64,000 nt of DNA, from positions 58,321-122,320 of the forward strand of contig NZ_SJON01000012.1 of NCBI RefSeq assembly GCF_004331385.1, read 5' to 3'. Position 1 is the first letter of the stretch. Every line of letters starts with the position of its first letter. Source of the stretch: Enterobacter quasihormaechei. Its GTDB lineage: Bacteria > Pseudomonadota > Gammaproteobacteria > Enterobacterales > Enterobacteriaceae. The translations under genes were made by a program, and so were the position numbers. The notes beneath the pieces were generated by a model that ran no database searches, was not told where the DNA came from, and was given only the letters and a program-made list of their open reading frames with translations. Below, one piece after another: positions 1 through 11,294 of this stretch.

Positions 1-179
1 CCGTCATTCAGGGGATTGGGGTTGGACACCGTCGGGCGCTGGAAGATTTTGTCCGTGCCGTTGACGTCACTGGCTTAAAACCGGTGATTGAGCATCGCTA
101 CCGCTTTGACGAGCTGGAACAGGCGCTTGAACATCTGGATCGCGGCGCGTTTGGCAAAATTGTTCTCACCCGCGAGTGA
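1..179 (+). CDS. Zinc-type (MDR) alcohol dehydrogenase, C-terminal fragment
   Basis: Only the last 58 residues are in the window; the reading frame enters from the left edge and stops at TGA 177-179. The fragment contains the typical end of medium-chain dehydrogenases: a segment reading KPVIEHRYRFDELEQALEHL, followed by GKIVL. This is the last helix and strand that close the catalytic domain against the NAD(P)-binding domain. The substrate cannot be told from this piece. In E. coli K-12, yidB and gyrB lie next to yidA, so this neighbour differs from that arrangement. Family call is from motif reading only. Confidence 0.75.
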   Translation, partial: VIQGIGVGHRRALEDFVRAVDVTGLKPVIEHRYRFDELEQALEHLDRGAFGKIVLTRE

Positions 180-292
180 GTTCCCGTTCCCGGGATAAAC
201 GTAAAAGGGGCTTTTTGTTGCGCAAAGTAGCTCTATTTTTGTGGGCTTAATCGCGTTAGCATGAGGTAGCACTCATTTATCCCGGGGACCTC

Positions 293-1105
293 ATGGCCAT
301 CAAACTCATTGCAATCGATATGGACGGCACGCTGCTGCTGCCGGACCACACCATCTCTCCAGCCGTTAAAAACGCGATCGCCGCTGCACGCGAAAAAGGC
401 GTGAACGTCGTGCTCACCACCGGACGCCCGTATGCCGGGGTGCACAGCTACCTGAAAGAGCTGCACATGAACCAGCCTGGCGATTACTGCATCACCTATA
501 ACGGCGCACTGGTGCAAAAGGCAGCCGATGGCAGCACGGTGGCGCAAACTGCACTGAGCTATGATGACTACCTGTTCCTGGAAAAACTGTCCCGCGAAGT
601 AGGCTCCCACTTCCACGCGCTCGATCGTAATACGCTTTACACCGCCAACCGCGATATCAGCTACTACACGGTGCACGAGTCCTACGTTGCAACCATTCCA
701 CTGGTGTTCTGCGAAGCGGAAAACATGGATCCGGCAACCCAGTTCCTGAAAGTGATGATGATCGACGAACCCGCGATCCTCGACAAAGCCATCTCACGCA
801 TTCCGGCTGAGGTAAAAGAGAAATACACCGTGCTGAAAAGCGCGCCGTACTTCCTCGAAATCCTTGATAAACGCGTCAATAAAGGCACGGGCGTGAAATC
901 GCTTGCCGATGCGCTGGGCATTAAGCCTGAGGAGATCATGGCGCTGGGCGACCAGGAAAACGATATTGCGATGATCGAGTATGCGGGCATGGGCGTGGCG
1001 ATGGATAACGCGATCCCATCGGTAAAAGACGTGGCGAACTTCGTTACCAAATCTAACCTGGAAGACGGCGTTGCCTGGGCGATCGAGAAATTCGTTCTGT
1101 CGTAA
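293..1105 (+). CDS. yidA: Sugar-phosphatase YidA (HAD superfamily, Cof type)
   Basis: 270 residues, the same length as E. coli YidA, a Mg-dependent cytoplasmic phosphatase acting on small sugar phosphates. HAD motif I is at residues 9-13 (D9-M-D-G-T, with D9 the expected nucleophile and D11 the acid/base). Motif II is in TTGRP near residue 45. Motif IV is GDQEND near residue 219. The large insertion between motifs II and III is the C2 cap of the Cof subfamily. The start ATG follows a GGGGACCTC stretch. A strong intrinsic terminator follows the stop, so the gene appears to be transcribed alone, separate from dgo. Confidence 0.96.
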   Translation: MAIKLIAIDMDGTLLLPDHTISPAVKNAIAAAREKGVNVVLTTGRPYAGVHSYLKELHMNQPGDYCITYNGALVQKAADGSTVAQTALSYDDYLFLEKLSREVGSHFHALDRNTLYTANRDISYYTVHESYVATIPLVFCEAENMDPATQFLKVMMIDEPAILDKAISRIPAEVKEKYTVLKSAPYFLEILDKRVNKGTGVKSLADALGIKPEEIMALGDQENDIAMIEYAGMGVAMDNAIPSVKDVANFVTKSNLEDGVAWAIEKFVLS

Positions 1106-1122
1106 CAAACGCTTAAATCATC

Positions 1123-1152
1123 AGCCCCGGTTATCAACCGGGGCTTTTTTTT
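1123..1152 (+). terminator. Rho-independent terminator of yidA
   Basis: A perfect 10-bp stem (AGCCCCGGTT / AACCGGGGCT) with a three-base loop is followed by a run of eight T. It lies 17 bases after the yidA stop and separates yidA from dgoR. Confidence 0.93.
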
Positions 1153-1190
1153 GCCCTGAATTTATCGAATTGTTCTTTTTGTGATCTGGA

Positions 1191-1265
1191 TTGTAGTACA
1201 ACATTAACTGATTGTACTACATTGTCACCACGACAAAGACGAATGGCCTCACGTTTGTACTGCAA
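1191..1265 (+). promoter_or_regulatory. DgoR operator region upstream of dgoRKADT
   Basis: Two near-palindromes, TTGTAGTACAA (1191-1201) and TTGTACTACAT (1212-1222), are centred 21 bp apart, two helical turns. They match the double inverted repeat reported for the DgoR-bound element in E. coli. A third, more degenerate copy (TTGTACTGCAA) sits at 1255-1265. As a GntR/FadR-family repressor, DgoR would leave these sites on binding D-galactonate. That the third copy is functional is inference. Confidence 0.8.
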
Positions 1266-1330
1266 AAGTGAGGCGAAATTCAGCGGTCGCGGTAAAGTAG
1301 TGATGGACTTACAGAGCACAAGGACTCTCC

Positions 1331-2020
1331 ATGACACTCAATAAAACCGATCGCATTGTCATCACGCTGGGCACCCAGATTGTGGGTGGCAAATACGTTC
1401 CCGGTTCGCCGCTGCCAGCAGAGGCCGAACTGTGCGAAGAGTTTGAAACCTCGCGCAACATCATCCGGGAAGTGTTCCGCTCGCTAATGGCGAAGCGGCT
1501 GATTGAAATGAAGCGCTATCGCGGGGCGTTTGTTGCGCCGCGTAACCAGTGGAACTACCTCGATACCGATGTTCTGCAATGGGTACTGGAAAACGACTAC
1601 GACCCACGGCTTATCGGCGCGATGAGCGAAGTCCGAAATCTGGTGGAACCGGCCATTGCCCGCTGGGCAGCAGAGCGCGCAACGTCAGGTGACCTGGCAC
1701 AGATTGAGTCAGCGTTGAACGACATGATCGCCAATAACCAGAATCGGGAGGCGTTCAACGAAGCGGACATTCGCTATCACGAGGCGGTATTGCAGTCGGT
1801 GCATAACCCGGTTTTACAGCAGCTTAGCGTGGCGATCAGCTCGCTACAGCGAGCAGTATTTGAACGTACCTGGATGGGCGATGAGGCCAACATGCCGAAA
1901 ACGCTTCAGGAACATAAAGCGCTGTTCGATGCGATACGGCATCAGGACGGCGATGCGGCAGAGCAGGCGGCGCTAACCATGATCGCCAGCTCGACACGAA
2001 GGTTGAAGGAAATCACATGA
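1331..2020 (+). CDS. dgoR: D-galactonate operon repressor DgoR (GntR/FadR family)
   Basis: 229 residues. The N-terminal winged helix-turn-helix covers about residues 8-75 (PLPAEAELCEEFETSRNIIREV is the recognition unit of GntR proteins). An all-helical FCD effector domain follows from about 90 to 220, with the metal-binding pattern D-x3-H and later histidines. It represses the galactonate catabolic genes and is released by D-galactonate. First gene of a tightly packed operon: its TGA overlaps the ATG of dgoK by 4 bases. The ATG is preceded by CAAGGACTCTCC, a good ribosome site. Confidence 0.95.
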   Translation: MTLNKTDRIVITLGTQIVGGKYVPGSPLPAEAELCEEFETSRNIIREVFRSLMAKRLIEMKRYRGAFVAPRNQWNYLDTDVLQWVLENDYDPRLIGAMSEVRNLVEPAIARWAAERATSGDLAQIESALNDMIANNQNREAFNEADIRYHEAVLQSVHNPVLQQLSVAISSLQRAVFERTWMGDEANMPKTLQEHKALFDAIRHQDGDAAEQAALTMIASSTRRLKEIT

Positions 2021-2895
2021 CATCACGCTACATCGCAATTGACTGGGGATCGACCAATCTGCGCGCCTGGCTCTACCAGGGCGAGCAGTGCCTGGAAAGC
2101 AGGCAATCGGAAGCAGGCGTCACGCGCCTGAACGGTAAATCCCCTGAAGCGGTGTTAGCAGAGGTGACAAAAAGCTGGCGCGACGGTAATACGCCGGTGG
2201 TGATGGCCGGAATGGTTGGCAGTAACGTGGGCTGGAAGGTCGCACCTTACCTGTCGGTTCCGGTTCATTTCGCCGCCGTTGGTGAGCGGTTAACGTCCGT
2301 TGGCGACAATGTCTGGATTATTCCCGGTTTATGCGTCTCTCGCGACGATAACCAAAACGTAATGCGCGGCGAAGAGACGCAGCTGCTCGGGGCGCGCACC
2401 CTTTCTCCTTCTTCTGTCTACGTCATGCCCGGGACGCACTGCAAATGGGTCCAGGCCGATGCTGAGCAAATTCATGATTTTCGAACCGTGATGACCGGCG
2501 AATTGCATCATTTGCTGCTTACGCATTCGCTGGTAGGGGCCGGTTTGCCGGAGCAGAACCCTTCGCCGGAGGCGTTTGCCGCCGGGCTTGAGCGCGGGAT
2601 CGCATCCCCTGCCGTTTTGCCGCAACTTTTTGAGGTTCGCGCCTCGCACGTGCTGGGAAATCTTCCGCGCGAGCAGGTTAGCGAATTTCTGTCCGGCCTG
2701 CTGATTGGCGCCGAAGTCGCCACCCTGAGCGACGCGTTTGCCGGGCAGCAGACCATCACGCTCGTCGCGGGTTCATCGCTGACGTCTCGTTACCGCCAGG
2801 CGTTCCACGCTATCGGACGGGATGTTGCCGCGGTGGAGGGCGACACGGCATTTCAGGCAGGCATAAGGAGCATCGCTCATGCAGTGGCAAACTGA
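2017..2895 (+). CDS. dgoK: 2-dehydro-3-deoxygalactonokinase
   Basis: 292 residues, the normal length for DgoK. It phosphorylates 2-dehydro-3-deoxy-D-galactonate with ATP at C6. The N-terminus reads YIAIDWGSTNLRAW, the phosphate-1 loop of the sugar-kinase/ASKHA fold. VMPGTHCKWV near residue 135 is a family signature, and LVAGSSLTSRY near residue 250 is the adenosine-binding loop. Translation is coupled at both ends: the start overlaps dgoR by 4 bases and the end overlaps dgoA by 17 bases. Confidence 0.95.
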   Translation: MTSRYIAIDWGSTNLRAWLYQGEQCLESRQSEAGVTRLNGKSPEAVLAEVTKSWRDGNTPVVMAGMVGSNVGWKVAPYLSVPVHFAAVGERLTSVGDNVWIIPGLCVSRDDNQNVMRGEETQLLGARTLSPSSVYVMPGTHCKWVQADAEQIHDFRTVMTGELHHLLLTHSLVGAGLPEQNPSPEAFAAGLERGIASPAVLPQLFEVRASHVLGNLPREQVSEFLSGLLIGAEVATLSDAFAGQQTITLVAGSSLTSRYRQAFHAIGRDVAAVEGDTAFQAGIRSIAHAVAN

Positions 2896-3496
2896 TCTTC
2901 CCCTTATCGCGATTTTGCGCGGCATCACGCCCGACGAGGCGTTAGCGCACGTTGGCGCGGTTATCGACGCCGGGTTCGACGCGGTGGAAATCCCGCTCAA
3001 CTCACCGGCGTGGGAAAAAAGCATTCCGGCAGTGGTGGCGGCGTTTGGTGATAAGGCGCTGATTGGCGCAGGAACCGTGTTGCAGCCGGAGCAGGTGGAT
3101 GACCTGGCGAAGATGGGCTGCAAGCTTATCGTCACACCCAATATCAACCCCGAGGTCATCCGCCGGGCGGTGGATTACGGCATGACCGTTTGCCCGGGGT
3201 GTGCCACCGCCACAGAAGCCTTTTCCGCTCTCGATGCGGGCGCACAGTCGCTCAAAATTTTCCCGTCGTCGGCTTTTGGCCCGGACTACATCAAAGCGCT
3301 GAAGGCGGTCTTACCCGCCAGCGTGCCGGTCTTTGCCGTGGGCGGCGTCACGCCGGAAAACCTGGTGCAGTGGATAAACGCGGGCTGTGTGGGCGCGGGG
3401 CTGGGCAGCGATCTCTATCGTGCAGGCCAGTCCGTTGAGCGTACCGCCCGGCAGGCGACAGCATTTGTGAAAGCGTATCGAGAGGCAGTGCAATGA
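2879..3496 (+). CDS. dgoA: 2-dehydro-3-deoxy-6-phosphogalactonate aldolase
   Basis: 205 residues, class I aldolase of the KDPG/KDPGal family, cleaving the phosphorylated intermediate into pyruvate and glyceraldehyde 3-phosphate. The Schiff-base lysine is K126 in QSLKIFPSS. The catalytic glutamate lies in the early segment DAVEIPLNS, and the phosphate-binding loop is [10 protein letters not shown]. The start lies 17 bases inside dgoK, and the stop overlaps the dgoD start by 4 bases. Confidence 0.95.
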   Translation: MQWQTDLPLIAILRGITPDEALAHVGAVIDAGFDAVEIPLNSPAWEKSIPAVVAAFGDKALIGAGTVLQPEQVDDLAKMGCKLIVTPNINPEVIRRAVDYGMTVCPGCATATEAFSALDAGAQSLKIFPSSAFGPDYIKALKAVLPASVPVFAVGGVTPENLVQWINAGCVGAGLGSDLYRAGQSVERTARQATAFVKAYREAVQ

Positions 3497-4641
3497 AAAT
3501 AACCAAACTCACCACGTACCGTTTACCCCCGCGCTGGATGTTCCTGAAAATCGAAACCGACGAAGGCGTGGTCGGCTGGGGCGAGCCGGTGATTGAAGGC
3601 CGTGCGCGTACGGTTGAAGCCGCGGTTCACGAGCTGGGTGAATACCTGATTGGCCAGGATCCGGCGCGCATCAACGACCTGTGGCAGGTCATGTATCGGG
3701 CGGGATTTTACCGTGGCGGTCCGATCCTGATGAGCGCCATCGCCGGTATCGACCAGGCGCTGTGGGATATCAAGGGCAAAGTGCTGAATGCCCCGGTCTG
3801 GCAATTAATGGGCGGTCTGGTGCGTGACAAAATCAAAGCCTACAGCTGGGTGGGCGGCGATCGCCCTGCGGAAGTCATCGACGGTATCCGCCAGCTGCGC
3901 AACATTGGTTTTGACACCTTCAAACTCAACGGCTGCGAAGAGATGGGCGTTATCGACAACTCGCGCGCGGTAGACCGGGCGGTGAACACCGTGGCGCAAA
4001 TCCGCGAGGCTTTCGGCAACGAGATTGAGTTTGGCCTGGACTTCCACGGCCGCGTCAGCGCGCCGATGGCCAAAGTGCTGATTAAAGAGCTCGAGCCGTA
4101 TCGCCCGCTGTTTATCGAAGAGCCTGTACTGGCCGAGCAGGCGGAATACTATCCGAAACTGGCAGAACAGACGCACATTCCCATCGCGGCGGGTGAGCGC
4201 ATGTTTTCGCGCTTCGAGTTTAAACGCGTGCTGGAAGCGGGCGGCATTGCGATCCTGCAACCGGACCTCTCCCACGCGGGCGGCATCACCGAATGCTACA
4301 AAATTGCCGGCATGGCAGAAGCCTACGATGTGGCGCTGGCGCCGCACTGTCCGCTTGGACCGATTGCGCTGGCAGCCTGTCTGCACGTGGACTTCGTCTC
4401 CCGCAATGCGGTGTTCCAGGAACAAAGCATGGGCATTCACTATAACAAGGGCGCGGAGCTGCTCGACTTTGTGAAAAACAAAGAAGACTTCAGCATGGAA
4501 GGCGGTTTCTTTAAACCGTTAACGAAGCCGGGCCTTGGCGTGGAAATTGACGAAGCCAAAGTCATTGAGCTGAGTAAAAATACGCCGGACTGGCGTAATC
4601 CACTGTGGCGTCATGAGGACGGTTCCGTAGCCGAGTGGTAA
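3493..4641 (+). CDS. dgoD: D-galactonate dehydratase (enolase superfamily)
   Basis: 382 residues, identical in length to E. coli DgoD. It dehydrates D-galactonate to 2-dehydro-3-deoxy-galactonate. Enolase-superfamily features are clear: D183 and H185 in LDFHGR, E209 in FIEEP and E235 in AGERMF (the Mg ligands are D183, E209 and E235), and the base histidine in APHCPLGP near residue 285. It is the last gene of the overlapping run dgoR-K-A-D. A REP element separates it from the transporter dgoT. Confidence 0.96.
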   Translation: MKITKLTTYRLPPRWMFLKIETDEGVVGWGEPVIEGRARTVEAAVHELGEYLIGQDPARINDLWQVMYRAGFYRGGPILMSAIAGIDQALWDIKGKVLNAPVWQLMGGLVRDKIKAYSWVGGDRPAEVIDGIRQLRNIGFDTFKLNGCEEMGVIDNSRAVDRAVNTVAQIREAFGNEIEFGLDFHGRVSAPMAKVLIKELEPYRPLFIEEPVLAEQAEYYPKLAEQTHIPIAAGERMFSRFEFKRVLEAGGIAILQPDLSHAGGITECYKIAGMAEAYDVALAPHCPLGPIALAACLHVDFVSRNAVFQEQSMGIHYNKGAELLDFVKNKEDFSMEGGFFKPLTKPGLGVEIDEAKVIELSKNTPDWRNPLWRHEDGSVAEW

Positions 4642-4642
4642 A

Positions 4643-4708
4643 GCCGGATGGCGCTTCGCTTATCCGGCCTACTCTCCCGTAGGCCCGGTAAGCGAAGCGC
4701 CTCCGGGC
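4643..4708. repeat. REP/BIME palindromic pair between dgoD and dgoT
   Basis: Two inverted REP-like units, GCCGGATGGCGCTTCGCTTATCCGGC (broken here for length: 4643-4672) and its mirror (4679-4708), flank a short spacer. They can form a long hairpin. In an operon such a unit usually stabilises upstream mRNA and uncouples downstream expression. Confidence 0.85.
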
Positions 4709-4798
4709 AAAAATCATACATACAAAAATATAACCCTCTGTAAATTACAGGGCATGGTGAGCGGCTTCGCTATGCCCAAAATCTGGAGACAGATTGCG

Positions 4799-6091
4799 AT
4801 GGATATTCCAGTTACTGCTGCAAAAACCGGGCGTCGCCGTTACCTGACGCTGATGATGATCTTTATTACCGTGGTCATTTGCTATGTCGACCGCGCCAAC
4901 CTCGCCGTGGCATCGGCCCATATTCAGGAAGAGTTCGGCATCACCAAAGCGGAAATGGGCTATGTCTTCTCGGCGTTTGCCTGGCTGTATACGCTCTGTC
5001 AGATCCCCGGCGGCTGGTTCCTTGACCGCGTGGGATCGCGTCTGACCTACTTTATCGCTATTTTGGGCTGGTCCGTGGCGACCCTGTTCCAGGGCTTCGC
5101 CACCGGGCTGATGTCGCTGATTGGCCTGCGCGCCATCACCGGGGTGTTTGAAGCGCCCGCGTTCCCGACCAACAACCGCATGGTGACCAGCTGGTTCCCG
5201 GAACATGAGCGTGCCTCTGCCGTAGGCTTTTACACCTCCGGGCAGTTTGTGGGCCTGGCATTTCTGACGCCGCTGTTAATCTGGATCCAGGAGCTGCTGA
5301 GCTGGCACTGGGTGTTTATCGTCACCGGCGGGATCGGCATTATCTGGTCGCTCATCTGGTTCAAGGTGTATCAGCCGCCGCGTCTGACCAAAAGCATCAC
5401 CAAAGCCGAGCTGGACTACATCCGCGACGGTGGCGGTCTGGTAGATGGCGATGCTCCGGTGAAAAAAGAGGCGCGCCAGCCGTTAACCAAAGCGGACTGG
5501 AAGCTGGTCTTCCACCGTAAGCTGGTGGGCGTGTATCTGGGTCAGTTCGCGGTGACCTCCACGCTGTGGTTCTTCCTCACCTGGTTCCCGAACTACCTGA
5601 CGCAGGAAAAAGGGATCACCGCTCTGAAGGCGGGCTTTATGACCACCGTGCCGTTCCTGGCGGCCTTCTTCGGCGTACTGCTCTCGGGCTGGCTGGCGGA
5701 CAAGCTGGTGAAAAAAGGCTTCTCGCTGGGCGTGGCGCGTAAAACACCGATTATCTGTGGGCTGCTGATCTCTACCTGCATCATGGGGGCGAACTACACC
5801 AACGATCCGGTGTGGATTATGACCCTGATGGCGGTGGCATTCTTCGGGAACGGCTTTGCCTCCATCACCTGGTCTCTGGTGTCGTCCCTGGCGCCGATGC
5901 GTCTGATCGGCCTGACCGGCGGCGTGTTTAACTTCGTTGGCGGGCTGGGCGGGATCACCGTGCCGCTGGTTATCGGCTACCTTGCGCAGGACTACGGCTT
6001 TGGTCCGGCTCTGGTGTATATCTCTGCCGTGGCGCTGATCGGCGCGCTCTCCTACATCCTGCTGGTGGGCGACGTGAAACGAGTAGGCTAA
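4799..6091 (+). CDS. dgoT: D-galactonate:proton symporter (MFS)
   Basis: 430 residues, 12 predicted membrane segments, anion:cation symporter family of MFS. It imports D-galactonate with protons for the enzymes encoded upstream. The segment [20 protein letters not shown] marks transmembrane 1 with the D and R residues used in substrate and proton coupling. The start ATG at 4799 is chosen because it gives MDIPV, matching E. coli DgoT, and has GGAG at 4784-4787. An in-frame ATG at 4754 would add 15 residues with no better ribosome site. Confidence 0.95.
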   Translation: MDIPVTAAKTGRRRYLTLMMIFITVVICYVDRANLAVASAHIQEEFGITKAEMGYVFSAFAWLYTLCQIPGGWFLDRVGSRLTYFIAILGWSVATLFQGFATGLMSLIGLRAITGVFEAPAFPTNNRMVTSWFPEHERASAVGFYTSGQFVGLAFLTPLLIWIQELLSWHWVFIVTGGIGIIWSLIWFKVYQPPRLTKSITKAELDYIRDGGGLVDGDAPVKKEARQPLTKADWKLVFHRKLVGVYLGQFAVTSTLWFFLTWFPNYLTQEKGITALKAGFMTTVPFLAAFFGVLLSGWLADKLVKKGFSLGVARKTPIICGLLISTCIMGANYTNDPVWIMTLMAVAFFGNGFASITWSLVSSLAPMRLIGLTGGVFNFVGGLGGITVPLVIGYLAQDYGFGPALVYISAVALIGALSYILLVGDVKRVG

Positions 6092-6106
6092 CGCCTTAGG
6101 ATGTTT

Positions 6107-6137
6107 TACCCTGATGCGATAACCGCGCATCAGGGTA
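6107..6137 (+). promoter_or_regulatory. Perfect 12-bp stem-loop over the yidR ribosome-binding site
   Basis: TACCCTGATGCG (6107-6118) pairs with CGCATCAGGGTA (6126-6137) across a seven-base loop. The only Shine-Dalgarno-like sequence for yidR, CAGGG at 6131-6135, lies in the descending arm. No T tract follows, so it is not a classical terminator on this strand. A role in limiting YidR translation or protecting dgo mRNA is inference. Confidence 0.6.
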
Positions 6138-6142
6138 TCCTT

Positions 6143-7372
6143 ATGAAACAAATCACCTTCGCTTCCCGCCACCACCAGCTCACCAATATCAACACCTGGA
6201 CGCCAGACAGCCAGTGGCTTGTCTATGACGTGCGGCCGTCCGGCGCGTCGTTTACCGGTAAAACCATTGAGCGGGTCAATGTCAGTACGGGCGAGGTTGA
6301 GGTGATCTACCGTGCCGCTGACGGCGCGCATGTCGGCGTGGTAACCGTTCATCCTGCTGAGGATAAATATGTATTTATCCACGGCCCGAAAAACCCCGAT
6401 GCAGACTGGCAGTATGATTTTCACCATCGTCAGGGAGTGATTGTGCACAACGGCGAGGTGAGCAATCTCGATGCGATGGATATCACCGCGCCTTACACGG
6501 CTGGCGCGCTGCGTGGCGGCAGCCACGTCCACGTTTTTAGCCCGAACGGGCAGTTCGTCAGCTTTACCTACAACGACCATGTGCTGCACGAGCGCGATCC
6601 GAAGCTGGATTTGCGTAACGTCGGGGTAGCTGCGCCTTTCGGCCCGGTAAACCCACAGGGGAACCATCCGCGGGAATATGCTGGCACCTTCTGGAGCGTG
6701 CTGGTAAGCCGTACAACGCCGAACCCGCAACCGGGCAGCGATGAGATTAACCGCGCCTATGAAGAGGGCTGGGTGGGCAACGACAGGCTGGCGTTTATCG
6801 GCGATACGGTGTCTGCGAAAGGCGAAAAGGTGCCTGAACTGTTTATTGTGGACCTCCCCAAAGATGAGCAGGGCTGGAAACGGGCGGGCGAGGCGCCGTT
6901 GCAGGGAACGCCTGAGACGATGCCCGCGCCTCCTGCGGGCATCACGCAACGCCGCTTAACCTTCACCCATCAGAAGTCGTATCCGGGGCTGGTGAACGTG
7001 CCGCGCCACTGGGTACGCAGCAATCCGCAGGGGACGCAGATTGCGTTTTTAATGCGGGACGATAACGGCGTTGTGCAGCTGTGGCTTATCTCACCTGAGG
7101 GCGGCGAGCCGCGCCAGTTGACCCACAGTGAGAGTGATATCCAGTCGGCCTTTAACTGGCATCCCTCCGGCCACACACTTGGGTTTGTGCTCGAAAGCCG
7201 CATCGCCTGCTGCGATGCGCAGACCGGAAAGGTGACGTTTTTGACGTCCGATCATGGCAATCCGCCGTCTGCTGACGCAGTGGTCTATTCCCCGGACGGG
7301 CGTTTTATCGCGTGGATGGAAGAGAAGGACGGTTTCCGCCAGCTGTGGCTAACGGAAACCGCACGGAATTAG
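6143..7372 (+). CDS. yidR: YidR, beta-propeller-like protein (DUF3748)
   Basis: 409 residues. The sequence follows E. coli YidR closely from MKQITFA to the end. Repeated TolB/PD40-like blades are visible (SPNGQFVSFTYNDH, NPQGTQIAFLMRDD, HPSGHTLGFVLES, SPDGRFIAWMEE), indicating a propeller. No signal peptide is apparent, so a cytoplasmic location is likely. Function is unknown; related propellers occur in pectin and oligogalacturonate metabolism. The first residue is taken at ATG 6143 by homology. Its stop overlaps the stop of the convergent yidQ. Confidence 0.9.
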   Translation: MKQITFASRHHQLTNINTWTPDSQWLVYDVRPSGASFTGKTIERVNVSTGEVEVIYRAADGAHVGVVTVHPAEDKYVFIHGPKNPDADWQYDFHHRQGVIVHNGEVSNLDAMDITAPYTAGALRGGSHVHVFSPNGQFVSFTYNDHVLHERDPKLDLRNVGVAAPFGPVNPQGNHPREYAGTFWSVLVSRTTPNPQPGSDEINRAYEEGWVGNDRLAFIGDTVSAKGEKVPELFIVDLPKDEQGWKRAGEAPLQGTPETMPAPPAGITQRRLTFTHQKSYPGLVNVPRHWVRSNPQGTQIAFLMRDDNGVVQLWLISPEGGEPRQLTHSESDIQSAFNWHPSGHTLGFVLESRIACCDAQTGKVTFLTSDHGNPPSADAVVYSPDGRFIAWMEEKDGFRQLWLTETARN

Positions 7373-7704
7373 CGCGGGGGCATCTCTGCGGGCGGGATGA
7401 CGGAGTTGGTTGCCAGCGTCTCCTGCTCGCTTTTCTCAACGCGCGAGCGCACTGAGCTGTCGGTGCGGAACATATCCCACGGCAGCAGAAGCGTATCGGC
7501 AACCGCCGTAAACGGCATATCAAGAATCGCCAGAGATTTGGTACCCCAGTTTGTCTCATCATCAGAGATCATGGCGGCACTGGCGCGCGTCCCCGGATAT
7601 GTTCCTTCTTTACCGCCGGTGTGCGACATCACGCTCGAACACCCGCAAAGTAAAACAACCCCGCTGAACGTCGCCAGCTTAATCAGAACATTTCTCATCA
7701 TCAC
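7369..7704 (-). CDS. yidQ: Lipoprotein YidQ (DUF1375 family)
   Basis: 111 residues. The N-terminus has a short hydrophobic stretch and a lipobox ending in LLCGCSS, so a diacylglyceryl-cysteine near position 22 is expected, with C20 as an alternative. The body (SHTGGKEGTYPGTRASA, LAILDMPFTAVADTLLLPWD) is nearly identical to E. coli YidQ. Function unknown. Convergent with yidR, sharing a four-base overlap at the stops. The exact start among three consecutive Met codons is uncertain. Confidence 0.88.
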   Translation of the reverse strand: MMMRNVLIKLATFSGVVLLCGCSSVMSHTGGKEGTYPGTRASAAMISDDETNWGTKSLAILDMPFTAVADTLLLPWDMFRTDSSVRSRVEKSEQETLATNSVIPPAEMPPR

Positions 7705-7881
7705 TCAGTCATCTTTAGTAGCACGGCATTGACCTGCAACTCAGGGTTATAGCGAGGCGCGTCCAAAATGGACAGTCCAAAACATCTGCACTGTGGTCGC
7801 CATCGCAATTTAACCCTTTGTGCTGTGCCCCTGAGTCTATGCGACATCCAGCAAAGTGCAAAAAAATCTCGCATTAATACG

Positions 7882-7909
7882 CTTGAAAAGCCCGTATCCA
7901 GACCCATTT
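7882..7909 (+). promoter_or_regulatory. Sigma-32 (heat-shock) promoter of ibpAB
   Basis: CTTGAAA at 7882-7888 and CCCATTT at 7903-7909, separated by 14 bases, fit the RpoH consensus (CTTGAAA, 11-16 bp, CCCCATNT). Transcription would begin near 7917, about 100 bases before ibpA. The rest of the 312-base gap between yidQ and ibpA holds the presumed yidQ promoter on the other strand; I see no gene there. Confidence 0.85.
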
Positions 7910-7917
7910 TAAGGATG

Positions 7918-8019
7918 TACCCCGATAACGGACACGCCTGATGGGTGTTCGGGGGAACGGAAGCCTGTCCATGGTGGAAGGCTACATTTTCTCGCTGATT
8001 TCAGGAGCTTTTATCTATG
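7918..8019 (+). promoter_or_regulatory. ROSE-type RNA thermometer of ibpA
   Basis: The ibpA leader is about 100 bases and can form several hairpins. In the last one, the UCGCU stretch near 7992 faces the Shine-Dalgarno AGGAG at 8003-8007, as in ROSE elements that hold small heat-shock mRNAs closed at low temperature. Placement rests on the gene identity and this pairing; the fold was not computed. Confidence 0.75.
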
Positions 8020-8427
8020 CGTAACTTCGATCTCTCTCCGCTATACCGTTCTGCCATTGGTTTTGATCGTCTGTTCAACCACTTAGAAAACAACCAGAGC
8101 CAGAGCAACGGCTATCCTCCTTACAACGTTGAACTGGTTGACGAAAACCACTACCGCATTGCGATTGCTGTCGCCGGTTTCGCAGAGAGCGAACTGGAGA
8201 TCACCGCCCAGGACAATCTGCTGGTGGTGAAAGGCTCCCATGCGGGCGAGCAGAAAGAACGAACCTACCTTTACCAGGGCATCGCAGAGCGCAACTTTGA
8301 GCGCAAGTTCCAGCTGGCTGAGAACATCCACGTCAAGGGCGCGAACCTGGTGAACGGCCTGCTGTTTATCGAACTGGAACGTGTGATTCCGGAAGAGAAA
8401 AAACCACGCCGTATCGAAATCAACTAA
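8017..8427 (+). CDS. ibpA: Small heat-shock chaperone IbpA
   Basis: 136 residues (E. coli 137). The N-terminal arm [20 protein letters not shown] is followed by the alpha-crystallin domain (about residues 34-125). The C-terminal tail with the I-x-I motif (RIEIN) docks on neighbouring subunits. It binds unfolding proteins as an ATP-independent holdase together with IbpB and hands them to DnaK/ClpB. First gene of the heat-shock operon, under sigma-32 and a leader thermometer. Confidence 0.97.
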   Translation: MRNFDLSPLYRSAIGFDRLFNHLENNQSQSNGYPPYNVELVDENHYRIAIAVAGFAESELEITAQDNLLVVKGSHAGEQKERTYLYQGIAERNFERKFQLAENIHVKGANLVNGLLFIELERVIPEEKKPRRIEIN

Positions 8428-8563
8428 TTATGCGGGTCGCTAACGCGGCCCACCTGAAATTGCTTGCCGTAAAGGGAGCATATGCGAATCCGTAAGGGTT
8501 TGCAGGTACAACTGCGCACAAAATTAAACTGTGCCGAACTCGCTTCTCAGAAGGAGATTTAGT
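8428..8563 (+). promoter_or_regulatory. ibpA-ibpB intercistronic region with second thermometer candidate
   Basis: The 136-base gap ends in CGCTTCTCAGAAGGAGATTT, in which CTTCTC (8542-8547) can pair with the strong ribosome site AAGGAG (8551-8556). E. coli ibpB has its own thermometer in this position, so the same arrangement is likely here. Pairing read by eye. Confidence 0.6.
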
Positions 8564-10854
<2,291 letters not shown>

Positions 10855-10946
10855 CCTCGCTGACCGGCATTACCCGATGCCGGTCTCCTTGTCTCCGTTA
10901 ATTTACGCTATGCTGAAGCCTGCTTCTGGTACGACAAGGAACCTTC

Positions 10947-11294
10947 ATGAACATTTCCCGCCTCGGTGAAGCGCCGGACTACCGCTTCTCACTGGCTAAC
11001 GAGCGTACATTTTTAGCGTGGATCCGTACTGCCCTGGGCTTTCTGGCCGCAGGCGTTGGCCTTGATCAACTCGCCCCTGATTTTGCCACCCCGCTGATCC
11101 GCGAAGCGCTGTCCCTGCTACTGTGTCTGTTAGCCGGCGTGCTGGCGATCTACGGCTACCTGCGGTGGCTGCGCAACGAAAAGGCGATGCGTCTGAAGCA
11201 GGATCTCCCTTACACGCGCGGTTTGCTTATCATCAGTACGATTTTGCTGCTGGTGGCTGGCATCGTGATGTTACTGGTGTTCTATGCCGGATAG
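10947..11294 (+). CDS. yidH: Inner-membrane protein YidH (DUF202)
   Basis: 115 residues with three predicted membrane helices. The N-terminal DUF202 motif RFSLANERTFLAWIRTALGFLAAG is very well conserved. DUF202 domains also occur at the C-terminus of eukaryotic VTC polyphosphate polymerases, but the role of YidH is unknown. It overlaps yidG by 11 bases, so the two are co-translated and are probably partners. Confidence 0.93.
   Translation: MNISRLGEAPDYRFSLANERTFLAWIRTALGFLAAGVGLDQLAPDFATPLIREALSLLLCLLAGVLAIYGYLRWLRNEKAMRLKQDLPYTRGLLIISTILLLVAGIVMLLVFYAG

Noticed and set aside
5483..6949. 488-codon minus-strand frame across dgoT and yidR
   Set aside because: It spans two well-supported genes on the other strand, and its product is full of Arg/His/Gln with no domain.
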